A stretch of DNA of 32,174 nt from JAVBNU01 sp031551265 (GCA_031551265.1 JAVBNU010000083.1:1-32174); one strand, 5' to 3'. Positions 6,914 through 14,960 are shown, numbered from the stretch's first letter. Notes: generated by a model from the sequence alone, not told the origin. Numbers and translations: made by a program.

Positions 6914-6955
6914 AACTAGCAAAGAGACAAATGATTTAATAAGTTAAATCGACAG

Positions 6956-6976
6956 ATGCTGAAACAAGTTCAGCAT
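6956..6976. repeat. Short intergenic hairpin
   Basis: ATGCTGAA (6956-6963) and TTCAGCAT (6969-6976) form a perfect 8-bp stem, followed by GACA. It resembles one half of the GTCAT-bounded composite repeats at 11374, 17058 and 31151. It lies just upstream of the rplK leader RNA and could also act as a weak transcription pause or 3'-end stabiliser for nusG. Confidence 0.5.
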
Positions 6977-6988
6977 GACATAGAAAAT

Positions 6989-7087
6989 GTGGAAGGACAA
7001 AACGGCTGATGTCGTGCTTATTGGAAACTACAATCGCACTTAGTGTCCATAAGCCCTAATTACAGCCTGAGGGTCCGCCAGCACCAC
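6989..7087 (+). ncRNA. Ribosomal-protein leader RNA upstream of rplK
   Basis: This leader has a nested fold: GTGG (6989-6992) with CCAC (7084-7087), GGAC (6995-6998) with GTCC (7073-7076), and GGCTG (7004-7008) with CAGCC (7063-7067). An alternative partner for GGACA is TGTCC at 7044-7048, so two exclusive states exist. A near-identical leader precedes rplA at 7533-7628; the two share ACTTAGTGTCCATAAGCCCT and ACCACGAAAGGAGA. The last helix ends 2 nt before the ribosome binding site AAGGAG, so folding could gate translation. Autogenous control by L1 or L11 is known for such operons; here it is inferred. Confidence 0.7.
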
Positions 7088-7100
7088 GAAAGGAGAAAAC

Positions 7101-7526
7101 ATGGCAAAAAAAGTAGTAGGAAAAATCAAGCTTCAAATCGAAGCCGCAAAAGCAACCCCATCACCACCTGTTGGTCCTGCATTAGGTCAGCATGGTGTTA
7201 ACATCATGGAATTTTGCAAACAATTCAACGCAAAAACTGAGTCACAAGCGGGCTATATCATTCCTGTTGTGATAGATGTTTATGAAGACAGATCATTCTC
7301 ATTTGTAACTAAATCTCCACCGGCAGCAGTGTTGATTAAAAAAGCTATCGCTATCCCAAAAGGTTCGGCAGCTCCTAATAAAACAAAAGTAGGCCAAATC
7401 ACACGCGCGCAGCTTGAAGAAATAGCTAAGACAAAAATGGAAGATTTAAATGCAACGTCAATGGAAGCTGCGGTAGAAATGATTAAAGGTTCTGCCAAAG
7501 CAATGGGCGTTACAGTAGTAGATTAA
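7101..7526 (+). CDS. rplK: 50S ribosomal protein L11
   Basis: A 141-residue protein, the standard L11 length. The N-terminal domain starts MAKKVVGKIKLQIEAAKATP with PPVGPALGQHGVNIMEFCKQFN, and the C-terminal rRNA-binding domain includes SPPAAVLIKKA and MGVTVVD at the end. L11 binds the GTPase-associated centre of 23S rRNA and takes part in factor binding and the stringent response. AAGGAG precedes ATG 7101 directly after a structured leader. rplA follows after 115 bp containing a second copy of that leader. Confidence 0.98.
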   Translation: MAKKVVGKIKLQIEAAKATPSPPVGPALGQHGVNIMEFCKQFNAKTESQAGYIIPVVIDVYEDRSFSFVTKSPPAAVLIKKAIAIPKGSAAPNKTKVGQITRAQLEEIAKTKMEDLNATSMEAAVEMIKGSAKAMGVTVVD

Positions 7527-7532
7527 TAATAA

Positions 7533-7628
7533 GTGGAAGGACAGCAACGGCTGGCATAGTTTTGGAAACTAATCGAACTTAGTGTCCATAAGCCCTGAAG
7601 TACAGCCCGAAGGGTCCGTGACTACCAC
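7533..7628 (+). ncRNA. Ribosomal-protein leader RNA upstream of rplA
   Basis: Second copy of the leader found before rplK. GTGG (7533-7536) pairs with CCAC (7625-7628), GGAC (7539-7542) with GTCC (7614-7617), and GGCTG (7549-7553) with CAGCC (7603-7607). TGTCC at 7583-7587 is the competing partner for GGACA. The changes from copy 1 fall mostly in the region between GGCTG and TGGAAACTA and in loops, while all three helices are kept, which supports selection for structure. The ribosome binding site AAGGAG of rplA follows at once. Confidence 0.7.
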
Positions 7629-7641
7629 GAAAGGAGATAAA

Positions 7642-8367
7642 ATGAGTAAATTAACTAAAAGACAAAAGAAAATACAAGACATAATGGGTGATTTTCAACA
7701 ACCGGCAACAATTCCCGCGGCTGTTGAAATGCTCCAAAAGGTAAGCAAAGAAGTGGCTAAATTCGACGAAACCGTTGAATGTCATATGCGCTTAGGTATC
7801 GACGTAAAACACGCTGACCAACAAATCAGAAGCACAACCGTTCTTCCTGCAGGCTTGGGTAAAACAGTACGTGTTGCAGTTATCGCTAAAGGTGTTAAAG
7901 CTACTGAAGCTAAAGACGCTGGTGCCGACGAAGCCGGTGCTGAAGATTTAATCGAAAAAATGGAAAAAGGCTGGTTCGAGTTTGATACTCTTATCGCTAC
8001 TCCTGATTGTATGGGTATGCTCGGTAAATTAGGCCGCGTTTTAGGTCCTAAAGGCTTGATGCCTAACCCTAAAACAGGAACAGTTACACTTGATGTTGCT
8101 AAAGCTGTTAAAGACGCTAAAGCCGGTAAAGTTGAGTTCCGTGCTGACAAGCAAGGTATGATTCACGTACCTATCGGCAAAATTAAATTCAACGCTGAGG
8201 ACTTATACAAAAACTTCGCAACTTTGGCTGACGCAGTTTTGAGAGCGAAACCATCTGTTTCAAAAGGTACTTATCTAAAATCAGTATTCTTGACAACAAC
8301 AATGGGGCCATCAATTAAACTTGATGCTAAAAATGTAGCTTCTGATATTAAAGAATACTTGAACTAA
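7642..8367 (+). CDS. rplA: 50S ribosomal protein L1
   Basis: A 241-residue L1 protein. MSKLTKRQKKIQDIM begins at ATG 7642, 5 nt after AAGGAGAT; a longer frame from 7582 would translate the leader RNA and is rejected. Recognisable parts are VECHMRLGIDVKHADQQIR, TVLPAGLGKTVRVAV, LGRVLGPKGLMPNPKTGTV (rRNA-binding) and TTTMGPSIKLD near the end. L1 forms the mobile stalk at the ribosomal E site and in many bacteria represses its own operon by binding the mRNA leader. A terminator follows the gene; rplJ and rplL do not follow. Confidence 0.98.
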   Translation: MSKLTKRQKKIQDIMGDFQQPATIPAAVEMLQKVSKEVAKFDETVECHMRLGIDVKHADQQIRSTTVLPAGLGKTVRVAVIAKGVKATEAKDAGADEAGAEDLIEKMEKGWFEFDTLIATPDCMGMLGKLGRVLGPKGLMPNPKTGTVTLDVAKAVKDAKAGKVEFRADKQGMIHVPIGKIKFNAEDLYKNFATLADAVLRAKPSVSKGTYLKSVFLTTTMGPSIKLDAKNVASDIKEYLN

Positions 8368-8387
8368 GCAAGTAAAAATATAAATTC

Positions 8388-8423
8388 AAAAAGACAATTT
8401 CGTTAAAAGAAATTGTCTTTTTT
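8388..8423 (+). terminator. Rho-independent terminator of the rpmG-rplA cluster
   Basis: AAGACAATTTC (8391-8401) pairs perfectly with GAAATTGTCTT (8409-8419) over 11 bp, with a 7-nt loop, and is followed by a run of T (8418-8423). It lies 20 bp after the rplA stop codon and closes the ribosomal-protein transcription unit. Confidence 0.9.
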
Positions 8424-8439
8424 GTTACATTTTGTTAAT

Positions 8440-8480
8440 CATGTAGCAATTTTTTTTATGTTTTTATTTTATATTAGTAC
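8440..8480 (+). promoter_or_regulatory. Shared upstream element of AFKG-motif genes, site 2
   Basis: TGTAGCA (8442-8448) is followed by TATGTTT (8457-8463), then TTATTTTATATTAGTA. The spacing between the two boxes, 15 nt first base to first base, is identical to that at 4231 and 17590. TATGTTT lies 46 nt before the GTG start at 8503. See site 1 for the comparison. Confidence 0.55.
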
Positions 8481-8502
8481 AATAAATTAAAAGGTTTGTT
8501 TT

Positions 8503-9582
8503 GTGTTTTTGAATCTAGCCACAAATTTCCAAGTACAGGCTCTGCCCACAAAAAATGTATCATATAATGCTGGTGCCCAAAATGCTGTCGCATTTAAAGG
8601 TTTTTTTGACAGGTTTGATTCCAGCGACAGTCATACAAAAATGCAATCAATTTATGATATGTTTTACCCCCCTGAAATTAGAAATGACCAACTTTTTTTG
8701 GAGATAGTTAAAAGAATAGAATACTTAACCAATGTGTGTGACTCCTCAATATTAAACTTGAATGACCCTGCAAACATTGCAATCAGGGATAAAGAGGTCA
8801 TTGCCTATATGAAAAAATTTTGTGAGGTATCTCCTGCCAGCGATATCAGAACAGAGATTAAAATCATGAATTTGGGCGCAAGGTTTGCTGATCTGTGGAA
8901 CGATGAACATAAGGACACTTCTCCTAAAAGCGGCATTTACTATGAAGATGTTGTACCACTTGGTGATCCATTCCTGGATGATGATATATGTTATGCGTTG
9001 ACAACTAAAGCCAGAGATTACCTCCTTGATTCAGGCTTAGTGGAACCAAGTTGGAGATATGCTCTTCCTTATCTGGCGAATAAAGAATATTCTGCTGAGA
9101 TAGATGAGTTTTTTAAACTATTCCATGAAGATATCGAGGGGATAAAAAAATCTCATCTCCTGACTATCAAAAATATTGATGCGTTTCCTGAATCTCAACT
9201 ACCAACAGTATTTACATCTATGTGTTTCAATCGAATTAAAGCTGATAGAGAGACTATGGGGCGTGTGTCTTCTCCTGCGATTGAAGTTTTTATTTTAACC
9301 AATCATCTTAAAAATGCTTTTATGTTGCTTGAAACGTATATGAAGAAAAAAAAGCATCAAAGTTTTTGCCTGCCTAATGTGGTCTCTGATATAAAAGAAT
9401 CAAAGCAACTTTTGGGAACTGTCAGTGCAATGACTGATGAGTGCTGTTATATAATAAAAAATGGTGAGTTTTCGTTTACAGATAAGGCTGTTGGGCAAAA
9501 ACACATAAACTTTGCAAAAGAAGTAATAAAAATTGCTTCGACGGTGGATGAATTAAAACCGATTATTGCACAATATAAGTAA
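8503..9582 (+). CDS. Hypothetical AFKG-motif protein
   Basis: A 359-residue protein with no family I recognise. It starts with GTG (AAGG lies 8 nt upstream) and has an N-terminal NAVAFKGFF motif at about residues 27-35. No signal peptide or clear membrane span is seen. The rest looks like an all-helical soluble domain with many Leu/Ile heptads (for example KRIEYLTNVCDSSILNLN and EVFILTNHLKNAFMLLETYM). It stands alone after the rplA terminator and carries the element shared by the other AFKG-motif genes. Its stop lies 2 bp from the end of the convergent hydrolase gene. Confidence 0.78.
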   Translation: MFLNLATNFQVQALPTKNVSYNAGAQNAVAFKGFFDRFDSSDSHTKMQSIYDMFYPPEIRNDQLFLEIVKRIEYLTNVCDSSILNLNDPANIAIRDKEVIAYMKKFCEVSPASDIRTEIKIMNLGARFADLWNDEHKDTSPKSGIYYEDVVPLGDPFLDDDICYALTTKARDYLLDSGLVEPSWRYALPYLANKEYSAEIDEFFKLFHEDIEGIKKSHLLTIKNIDAFPESQLPTVFTSMCFNRIKADRETMGRVSSPAIEVFILTNHLKNAFMLLETYMKKKKHQSFCLPNVVSDIKESKQLLGTVSAMTDECCYIIKNGEFSFTDKAVGQKHINFAKEVIKIASTVDELKPIIAQYK

Positions 9583-9584
9583 GA

Positions 9585-10307
9585 TTATGTTTCCAGCCAT
9601 TTTAGTGAAAGCGCGACAAATTTATCGTGTGCTTCCAAGAATAAATCTTCGGCGTGGTTGCATCCGTTGAATAATTCATAGTGTTTTTTGCAGGCCGCTG
9701 CCTTGAAGAGCGCTTCGGTGTGCCATGGGAAAACTGTCGGGTCGTTTTCACCGGCCATAAACAAAGTCGGACAGATAATTTGTGAAATTGCGCCAATCGG
9801 TTTTATTTTAGGGTGAATAACAAGACTCGGGCGTATGCTTAACCAGCGTGTGAGTTCAAACTTTTTAAAAGTCGGTATCCAAGCAGCAGGTGTCCACCAA
9901 TGATTTTCGATTTTTTCAAAGCTGTGCGGCGCTGAAACCAAAATTAGTTTATCAATATCTTTATATACGGCGCTGTGCACAGTCGCTATCGCCGCACCAA
10001 GTGAAAAGCCCATCAGGTAAACTTTTTTGTATTTTGCTTTGGCAAAATTAATAACTGTTTGTATGTCGATAGCTTCTTTAGCGCTGAAAGTATAGTAGCC
10101 TTTGCTTTTACCGTGCCCTCGGAAGTCCATCGTAATCACATCAAAGTGTGCTGAGAAAATCTCAGCCATCTCTGAAAATGCACAGCAATCTTTGGTCATA
10201 AACCACCCGGGCGCAATAATCAGCACCTCGCCCTTGCCACCGTTATAGTGGTTAATCGCTATTTCAACACTATCAGATGTTGTTAAAAATAATTCTTCCA
10301 TCTTCAT
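9585..10307 (-). CDS. Alpha/beta hydrolase (serine esterase/lysophospholipase-like)
   Basis: A 240-residue alpha/beta-hydrolase. The nucleophile elbow is GFSLGAA with S102, the acid is probably D189 in AGENDPTV, and the histidine is H218 in GCNHAEDL. DFRGHGKSKG (61-70) is the conserved turn after strand 4, and IAPGWF forms the oxyanion-hole region. No signal peptide, so it is cytoplasmic. Such enzymes hydrolyse esters or thioesters; the substrate cannot be read from the sequence. No clear ribosome binding site precedes ATG 10307, and M3 (10301) is a possible alternative. It follows the HNH-like gene by 27 bp on the same strand. Confidence 0.9.
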   Translation of the reverse strand: MKMEELFLTTSDSVEIAINHYNGGKGEVLIIAPGWFMTKDCCAFSEMAEIFSAHFDVITMDFRGHGKSKGYYTFSAKEAIDIQTVINFAKAKYKKVYLMGFSLGAAIATVHSAVYKDIDKLILVSAPHSFEKIENHWWTPAAWIPTFKKFELTRWLSIRPSLVIHPKIKPIGAISQIICPTLFMAGENDPTVFPWHTEALFKAAACKKHYELFNGCNHAEDLFLEAHDKFVALSLKWLET

Positions 10308-10334
10308 ATAGCAAATATAGCAAAAATTACAATT

Positions 10335-11303
10335 TTAATCCAGCAGTCTTAGTTTCCCTTTTGAAACACGTTTTAGTGTCTCGTTAGCGTCTGCAAGGTA
10401 TGTTTCCATATCTTGTAAAGCCCTGTCTTTATGGCGACGAATTAAGCTGCTTACGTATTCCGCATATAATCTCAAATTTTCAGGCATTTCAGGATGCGTG
10501 GTCAGCCAATGTTTGTAGGAAGTGGTTTTTCTTGAAGTGTTACATTGTTCACACATCAAAAGGAAGTTGTCTATGTTGTTATTTTCGACTTTTATTTTAG
10601 TGAGCATATGTTCTATCGTGGCAAGTGATGGTGATATAATCTTTGAGGCCATATTCAGTTTCTTTTCTGCGTTTGTTTCTCTATCTTTTTGAATTTGTCT
10701 GGCATTTTTGACAATGAAGGCTTCAACTGAGTCGAGTGATGTTGGCATTTTTTCTGCAATTTTTTGTAATCGGGCAAAGTTGCCATTACTGGTCGCATTT
10801 TGTGAAACCGATTCAAAATGTTCGAGGAATCTTTGGCGGCTGAAAGGATTTTGGGGATTCCTCTTAAATATAATCCACAAGATACCCTTCAAAAAACTAT
10901 TAACTGCGTCTCTATCTTGTTTGGTCAATCTTTTCATGTTATCCAGCATTTCTCTCAACACTTTTTCCTGCTTTTTTTCAAGCCTTGGTAAATATGTTTG
11001 TGCAAGAATTTCTGTTATATCATTTAAGTTAGCATGCGGATGGTCGGGCAAAGCTCTATACGCTGTTTGTGCAAATTTGTCTTCAATAGGACGATAGTAT
11101 CCCCGGCCACTATATAAAACCTTTCTAAGTTCAAGTCCTCTAGTCTGTGTCGCATCAGTAATAAAAACAAGCATATCTTTATTTGCGAGCATCGGTATAC
11201 CACAGGACGGGCAAGGTATGCCCGAAAATTTGCGCAGGGGAAAATACGCTTTAAAAGCGACTGACGAACTAGACTTTTCCGAGGTTATACTGGCGATATT
11301 CAT
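10335..11303 (-). CDS. AFKG-motif protein with a split HNH-like zinc-finger domain
   Basis: A 322-residue protein. SSVAFKAYF lies at residues 13-21, then CPSC (C31, C34). About 195 residues later come ATIEHML (H232), N246 in NIDNFLLM, CEQCNTSR (C251, C254) and H265. The pattern x-EH-x, then DN-x-L-x-MC-x-x-CN, then K-x-W is that of HNH endonucleases, where two CxxC knuckles bind a structural zinc and the His is catalytic. Here a long helical, charged insertion separates the first knuckle from the core. No signal peptide. Function inferred only: a DNA-nicking enzyme or a non-catalytic derivative. It may be co-transcribed with the hydrolase downstream. Confidence 0.72.
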   Translation of the reverse strand: MNIASITSEKSSSSVAFKAYFPLRKFSGIPCPSCGIPMLANKDMLVFITDATQTRGLELRKVLYSGRGYYRPIEDKFAQTAYRALPDHPHANLNDITEILAQTYLPRLEKKQEKVLREMLDNMKRLTKQDRDAVNSFLKGILWIIFKRNPQNPFSRQRFLEHFESVSQNATSNGNFARLQKIAEKMPTSLDSVEAFIVKNARQIQKDRETNAEKKLNMASKIISPSLATIEHMLTKIKVENNNIDNFLLMCEQCNTSRKTTSYKHWLTTHPEMPENLRLYAEYVSSLIRRHKDRALQDMETYLADANETLKRVSKGKLRLLD

Positions 11304-11308
11304 ACTAT

Positions 11309-11343
11309 TTATTAAAATTGAAACAAAATGTTTATGCTACAAA
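11309..11343 (-). promoter_or_regulatory. Shared upstream element of AFKG-motif genes, site 3
   Basis: On the minus strand TGTAGCA (11341 to 11335) is followed by TTTGTTT, then CAATTTTAATAAATAGTATG. The spacing is one base shorter than at the other three sites. The element ends only a few bases before the start codon at 11303, closer than in the other cases, so either the leader is very short or the true start lies further in. Confidence 0.45.
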
Positions 11344-11373
11344 TATAATAAAAAATTTACAAATGTACTCCAT

Positions 11374-11542
11374 GTCATACCGCAGCGATAAACTTGTAAT
11401 ATACCTTAAGGTGTTTGTGTGCGGTATCTATCCAAATAGCAAACGAAGTCTTCTTGATTGAAATTAGTAAATTTTCGCTCTAAAAAGACCCCGCACAGAG
11501 CATGCTTCTAATAATGTTCGTAGCCGCGCGCTGCGGGGTGAC
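11374..11542. repeat. Composite two-hairpin intergenic repeat (GTCAT...GTGAC)
   Basis: ATACCGCA (11377-11384) pairs with TGCGGTAT (11420-11427), and ACCCCGCA (11488-11495) with TGCGGGGT (11532-11539). The element starts with GTCATACCG and ends with GGGGTGAC, like the repeats at 17058-17153 and 31151-31269. It fills most of the 268-bp gap between era and the HNH-like gene. No coding potential seen. Confidence 0.65.
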
Positions 11543-11571
11543 CTAAACACTTAGAGAGCAGCATTGCGTCT

Positions 11572-12456
11572 TTATGTGCCAATCCAACTTTTGACGCTTT
11601 TGGCGTCTTTGCGCCATTTCTTTTGGATTTTAACCTGAATATTCAGGTATATTTTTTTGTCGGCAATTTTTTCCAGTTCAATCCGTGCTTCTGTGCTGAT
11701 TTTTTTGAGCATCCCTGCAGCTTTGCCAATCATAATGCCTTTTTGGCTTTCGGTTTCAACATAAATTGTAGCCAAAATGTTGTCAATGGTTTCCTGCTCT
11801 TCGTATGTGTCGATAGTTACCGCGACTGCATGAGGAAGCTCATCTTTAGTGTTTAATAAAACTTTTTCTCTGATGATTTCTTTAGCAATACTGCGCATAC
11901 TCTCGTCAGTTACCTCATCGGCACCATATATAGGCTCGCCTTTGGGCAGCTTACGCATAATATTACTGATTAAAGTATCCATATTTCGCCCTGTTTTGGC
12001 AGAGACTTTTACAGTCGGAATATTTTGTTCAAACAAAATTTTGTAGGAGAGTAAATTCTCCTCTTTTTTAAGCGGGTTTTTAATTGTATCGACTTTATTC
12101 AGCACAAGTATCACAGGAGTTTTAACGTTCAAAAGATTTTTTGCAATCCATTTATCACCAACTCCGGCCTTATCCGAAGCATCAACAACAAAAAGGATTA
12201 CATCAGCATCAGGGATAGAAAATTTTGCTTCATCAAGCAAAAACTCGCCTAATTTATCCATTGGCTTTGTGACGCCCGGGGTATCGAGGAAAATTATTTG
12301 CGCTTTATCGTCAGTATAGATCCCCTTGATTCTGCGTCGTGTAGTTTGAGGTTTATCCGTTGCTATTACAATTTTTTGTCCCAGAATTTGGTTTAGGAGT
12401 GTTGATTTTCCTACATTTGGGCGTCCGATAATTGCAGCATAGCCGGTCTTAAACAT
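11572..12456 (-). CDS. era: GTPase Era
   Basis: An Era GTPase of about 294 residues, an essential factor for 16S rRNA maturation and 30S assembly. The G domain shows GRPNVGKS (11-18), DTPGVTKP, NKVD and SAKTGRN; the C-terminal KH RNA-binding domain ends with YLNIQVKIQKKWRKD and KSWIG. I start at MFKTGYAAIIG (12456), the usual Era beginning; an ATG five codons upstream (12471) is possible. Either start overlaps the end of the CDF/CBS gene (8 or 23 bp), so translation is probably coupled. Confidence 0.96.
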   Translation of the reverse strand: MFKTGYAAIIGRPNVGKSTLLNQILGQKIVIATDKPQTTRRRIKGIYTDDKAQIIFLDTPGVTKPMDKLGEFLLDEAKFSIPDADVILFVVDASDKAGVGDKWIAKNLLNVKTPVILVLNKVDTIKNPLKKEENLLSYKILFEQNIPTVKVSAKTGRNMDTLISNIMRKLPKGEPIYGADEVTDESMRSIAKEIIREKVLLNTKDELPHAVAVTIDTYEEQETIDNILATIYVETESQKGIMIGKAAGMLKKISTEARIELEKIADKKIYLNIQVKIQKKWRKDAKSVKSWIGT

Positions 12457-14314
12457 TTTCACCGTTCCCATTTAATGGAGTTTCTGTTTCGGATTCTTCA
12501 AGTTCGCCGTCAATAAATGGAGTTTCCTTGCGCATATTTATTTTTGAAATTCTGCGCCCATCGACTTCAAGAACGGTATAGAGAATATTTTTGTCCTCAA
12601 TTTCGTCATTAATCTCAGGTTCACGCCCCAAAAGTCCGAACACGTATCCGCCAATTGTATGGAAATCTTCGCCCGGTATATCCAGTCCGAAGCGTTCGTT
12701 TATATCGTCAATGCTCATCCTCGTGTCAAGCTGGATATTATAATCATCCACTTTTAAACAGGCTGGTGTTGCGTCAACTTTGTCAAATTCGTCATACATT
12801 TCGCCGACCAACTCTTCTAAAATATCCTCAACGGTTACAATGCCTGCGACTCCGCCATGTTCGTCAACCACCGTTGCAATTTGGCTTTTTGCGGTATTTA
12901 AATCCGATAATAAGTCGCTAATAAATTTGTTTTCAGGTACAAATATTATTTCGCGTACTAAATCTTTAATCGTGAGTTCTTTATCTTTATTGCGAATCGC
13001 TTTTAAAACGTCTTTTGCATTTACTACGCCGATTACGTTATCGACACTATCCTCAAATACGGGTATTCTTGTATGTCCTGTATCTATAATTAAGTCAGCA
13101 AGCTCATCAAGTGACGCGTCAACATCGACGAACTTTACGTCAGGACGAGGTATCATAACCTCTCTCACTACGGTGTTTGCAAAGTCTGAGAAATTCGAGA
13201 GGATATTGCCTTCGTTAGTATCAATAGCTTCAATCTCTTTGCCTTCTTCGATTAGCTTTTCAAATTTTTCGCCCCAGTTTTCTTCTGCGTCATCAGCCTG
13301 AATTTCAATATTTACGTGCGAAATATTTCGGACGCGCTGCCTAATGTTATCTTCAAGCATATCTGCTATGTCGTCAGCTTCTTTGACGGGCGTATCGGGG
13401 TCGACTTCGATGTTCATATTGACTATCAATCCTGATGAGCCCATATCCATCGTTTTTAGTTCGTGTACGTTCGAAATGCCGTGGATACTGTCTGCAACAT
13501 CTTTTATAACCTGTTCTACCTGTGGTTCAGCTGATTGCCCGGTCAAAAAGTTGACATTGTTTTTCAATAACCCGAGAGAAAGCGCTAAAAGTATCAAGCC
13601 GATTAGCCATGAGGCAACACCATCAGGCAAATAAGCATATTCTGCCGGCAATACGAATTTAGAGATGCTTAATGCGATTAACGCCACCAAAACACCGGTA
13701 AATGCGGCAGTATCTTCCCACCACACGAATTTTGTTGTGGGGCTTTTGATTTTTCTTATATATTTGATAGAGGTCAGGTATTTTTTGAGTTTGCCTTTGA
13801 CTTCGATGTTTACTTCGGCAAGTACGGCTTTCGCGGCATTAGCCATTGCCCAAAATTCGAACATTGCACTCACGATGAGTGTTATCGCAATAAAATTGTA
13901 ATTATCGAGTAAAATTTTTGTATCCATAGCCGAATGGCCTGTAACTTTTTCGTACCCGCTGTGGAAGGCAACAAGCGAGCCGAAGAACATTAAAATTGCT
14001 GCAAATAGCGCCCATACATTGGCTTCCATTCCATAACCAAAGGGGTGAAAACAATCAGCAGGACGCGACGAACGCTTAAGCCCTACAAGCAAGCACACGC
14101 TGTTAAAAGAATCCACAAGTGAGTGGATTGATTCTGAAAGCATAGCCGAACTTTTGGTTATCATGAAACCTAAAAACTTAATCGCTGCAATACCAATATT
14201 GGCTATCAATGCGACATAAATCGCTCTTGTTTTTGTGTGGATATTTGCTATTGTTGTGTATTCGTTGCATTGATTATGTGTGGGGCCACTCTGGCCGTTC
14301 GTGTCTGATGACAT
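12449..14314 (-). CDS. Cation diffusion facilitator fused to CBS pair and CorC/HlyC domain
   Basis: A 621-residue fusion. Residues about 30-255 form a CDF cation-efflux membrane domain with five or six spans: SESIHSLVDSFNSV has the metal-site HxxxD (H64, D68), CFHPFGYGMEANVWAL (88-103) is typical, and WWEDTAAFTGVLVAL (198-212) is the acidic form of the second metal motif, recalling the ZnT9 branch. A cytoplasmic CDF tail (about 262-340) follows. Residues about 380-505 are two CBS domains (VREVMIPRPD, HTRIPVFED, VVDEHGGVAGIVTVEDI) and 517-595 a CorC_HlyC domain. Normally CBS plus CorC_HlyC follows a CNNM/DUF21 membrane domain; here a CDF takes its place. It probably exports Zn2+ or another divalent cation under nucleotide-dependent control. 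era overlaps its 3' end. Confidence 0.92.
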   Translation of the reverse strand: MSSDTNGQSGPTHNQCNEYTTIANIHTKTRAIYVALIANIGIAAIKFLGFMITKSSAMLSESIHSLVDSFNSVCLLVGLKRSSRPADCFHPFGYGMEANVWALFAAILMFFGSLVAFHSGYEKVTGHSAMDTKILLDNYNFIAITLIVSAMFEFWAMANAAKAVLAEVNIEVKGKLKKYLTSIKYIRKIKSPTTKFVWWEDTAAFTGVLVALIALSISKFVLPAEYAYLPDGVASWLIGLILLALSLGLLKNNVNFLTGQSAEPQVEQVIKDVADSIHGISNVHELKTMDMGSSGLIVNMNIEVDPDTPVKEADDIADMLEDNIRQRVRNISHVNIEIQADDAEENWGEKFEKLIEEGKEIEAIDTNEGNILSNFSDFANTVVREVMIPRPDVKFVDVDASLDELADLIIDTGHTRIPVFEDSVDNVIGVVNAKDVLKAIRNKDKELTIKDLVREIIFVPENKFISDLLSDLNTAKSQIATVVDEHGGVAGIVTVEDILEELVGEMYDEFDKVDATPACLKVDDYNIQLDTRMSIDDINERFGLDIPGEDFHTIGGYVFGLLGREPEINDEIEDKNILYTVLEVDGRRISKINMRKETPFIDGELEESETETPLNGNGENV

Positions 14315-14393
14315 TTTCTTCCTTTTACGATTACATTAAACATCATAATTATAACTTGGGTATAGAGAAAAGTCCAATTGCAAAAATATAAAA

Positions 14394-14960
14394 CTATATT
14401 TTGCCTACGCCCATTGTTGTCGGGTAAATGAATGTTGAAGATGTTTTTACTAACGGTTTTACGATGTGTGTACTGTTGTTGTTTTGTAAAGCTATGTACG
14501 GGTTATTATATACAGGATTAAGGTGGTTATCAATAATACGTTTTTGAACTCTGGCGCCTAAGTAGTTTCTCACCAGTGGGGTGATAATATTGCAGGCAAC
14601 AACCGAGCCGACTATTGATGCTATTGTGACCATTGGGGCTTTATAATCTTTAGCTGTATTTGCAAATTTGATATGGCCATTTTCAATTAATTTGGTCATA
14701 CCTGATTTGAACGCCTGTGTCAGAGTGAGGAATAATCCTACATTCACCGCGCCGTCAAACGCTTCTTGAGGTATTAAGAAACTTTTTTCTTTTTTGCTGA
14801 GTTTTTGATTCCCGACAATTGCAGCAATTTGAGCCAATGAGCTGAGCACCCAGCCCGCAGCGCCTGCCCACATAAGCATAGATGCTTCATCGCAACCGCC
14901 TTTTTCTGCGCTGGTCAACTTCCAGACCCAATTTTTTACCGAGCTAAATAATTTGTTCAT
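14394..14960 (-). CDS. Hypothetical membrane protein, second of an overlapping pair
   Basis: A 188-residue protein with three likely membrane segments at about 28-50, 66-86 and 108-132. Between them are basic loops (NQKLSKKEKS; KDYKAP). No signal peptide or known domain. AGGGGGC precedes ATG 14960, which lies within the last codons of the gene before it (17-bp overlap), so the two are surely translated from one mRNA. Similar sets of small paralogous membrane proteins are common in Gastranaerophilales-like genomes as I recall them; this is not verified. Confidence 0.78.
   Translation of the reverse strand: MNKLFSSVKNWVWKLTSAEKGGCDEASMLMWAGAAGWVLSSLAQIAAIVGNQKLSKKEKSFLIPQEAFDGAVNVGLFLTLTQAFKSGMTKLIENGHIKFANTAKDYKAPMVTIASIVGSVVACNIITPLVRNYLGARVQKRIIDNHLNPVYNNPYIALQNNNSTHIVKPLVKTSSTFIYPTTMGVGKI

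Noticed and set aside
7061..7087. T-box or amino-acid riboswitch in the rplK/rplA leaders
   Set aside because: GGGTCC is superficially similar, but the T-box core and specifier stem are not present, and the genes are ribosomal-protein genes.
12780..13301. 173-codon plus-strand frame inside the CDF fusion gene
   Set aside because: Pure Ser/Thr-rich shadow of a well-supported gene on the other strand.
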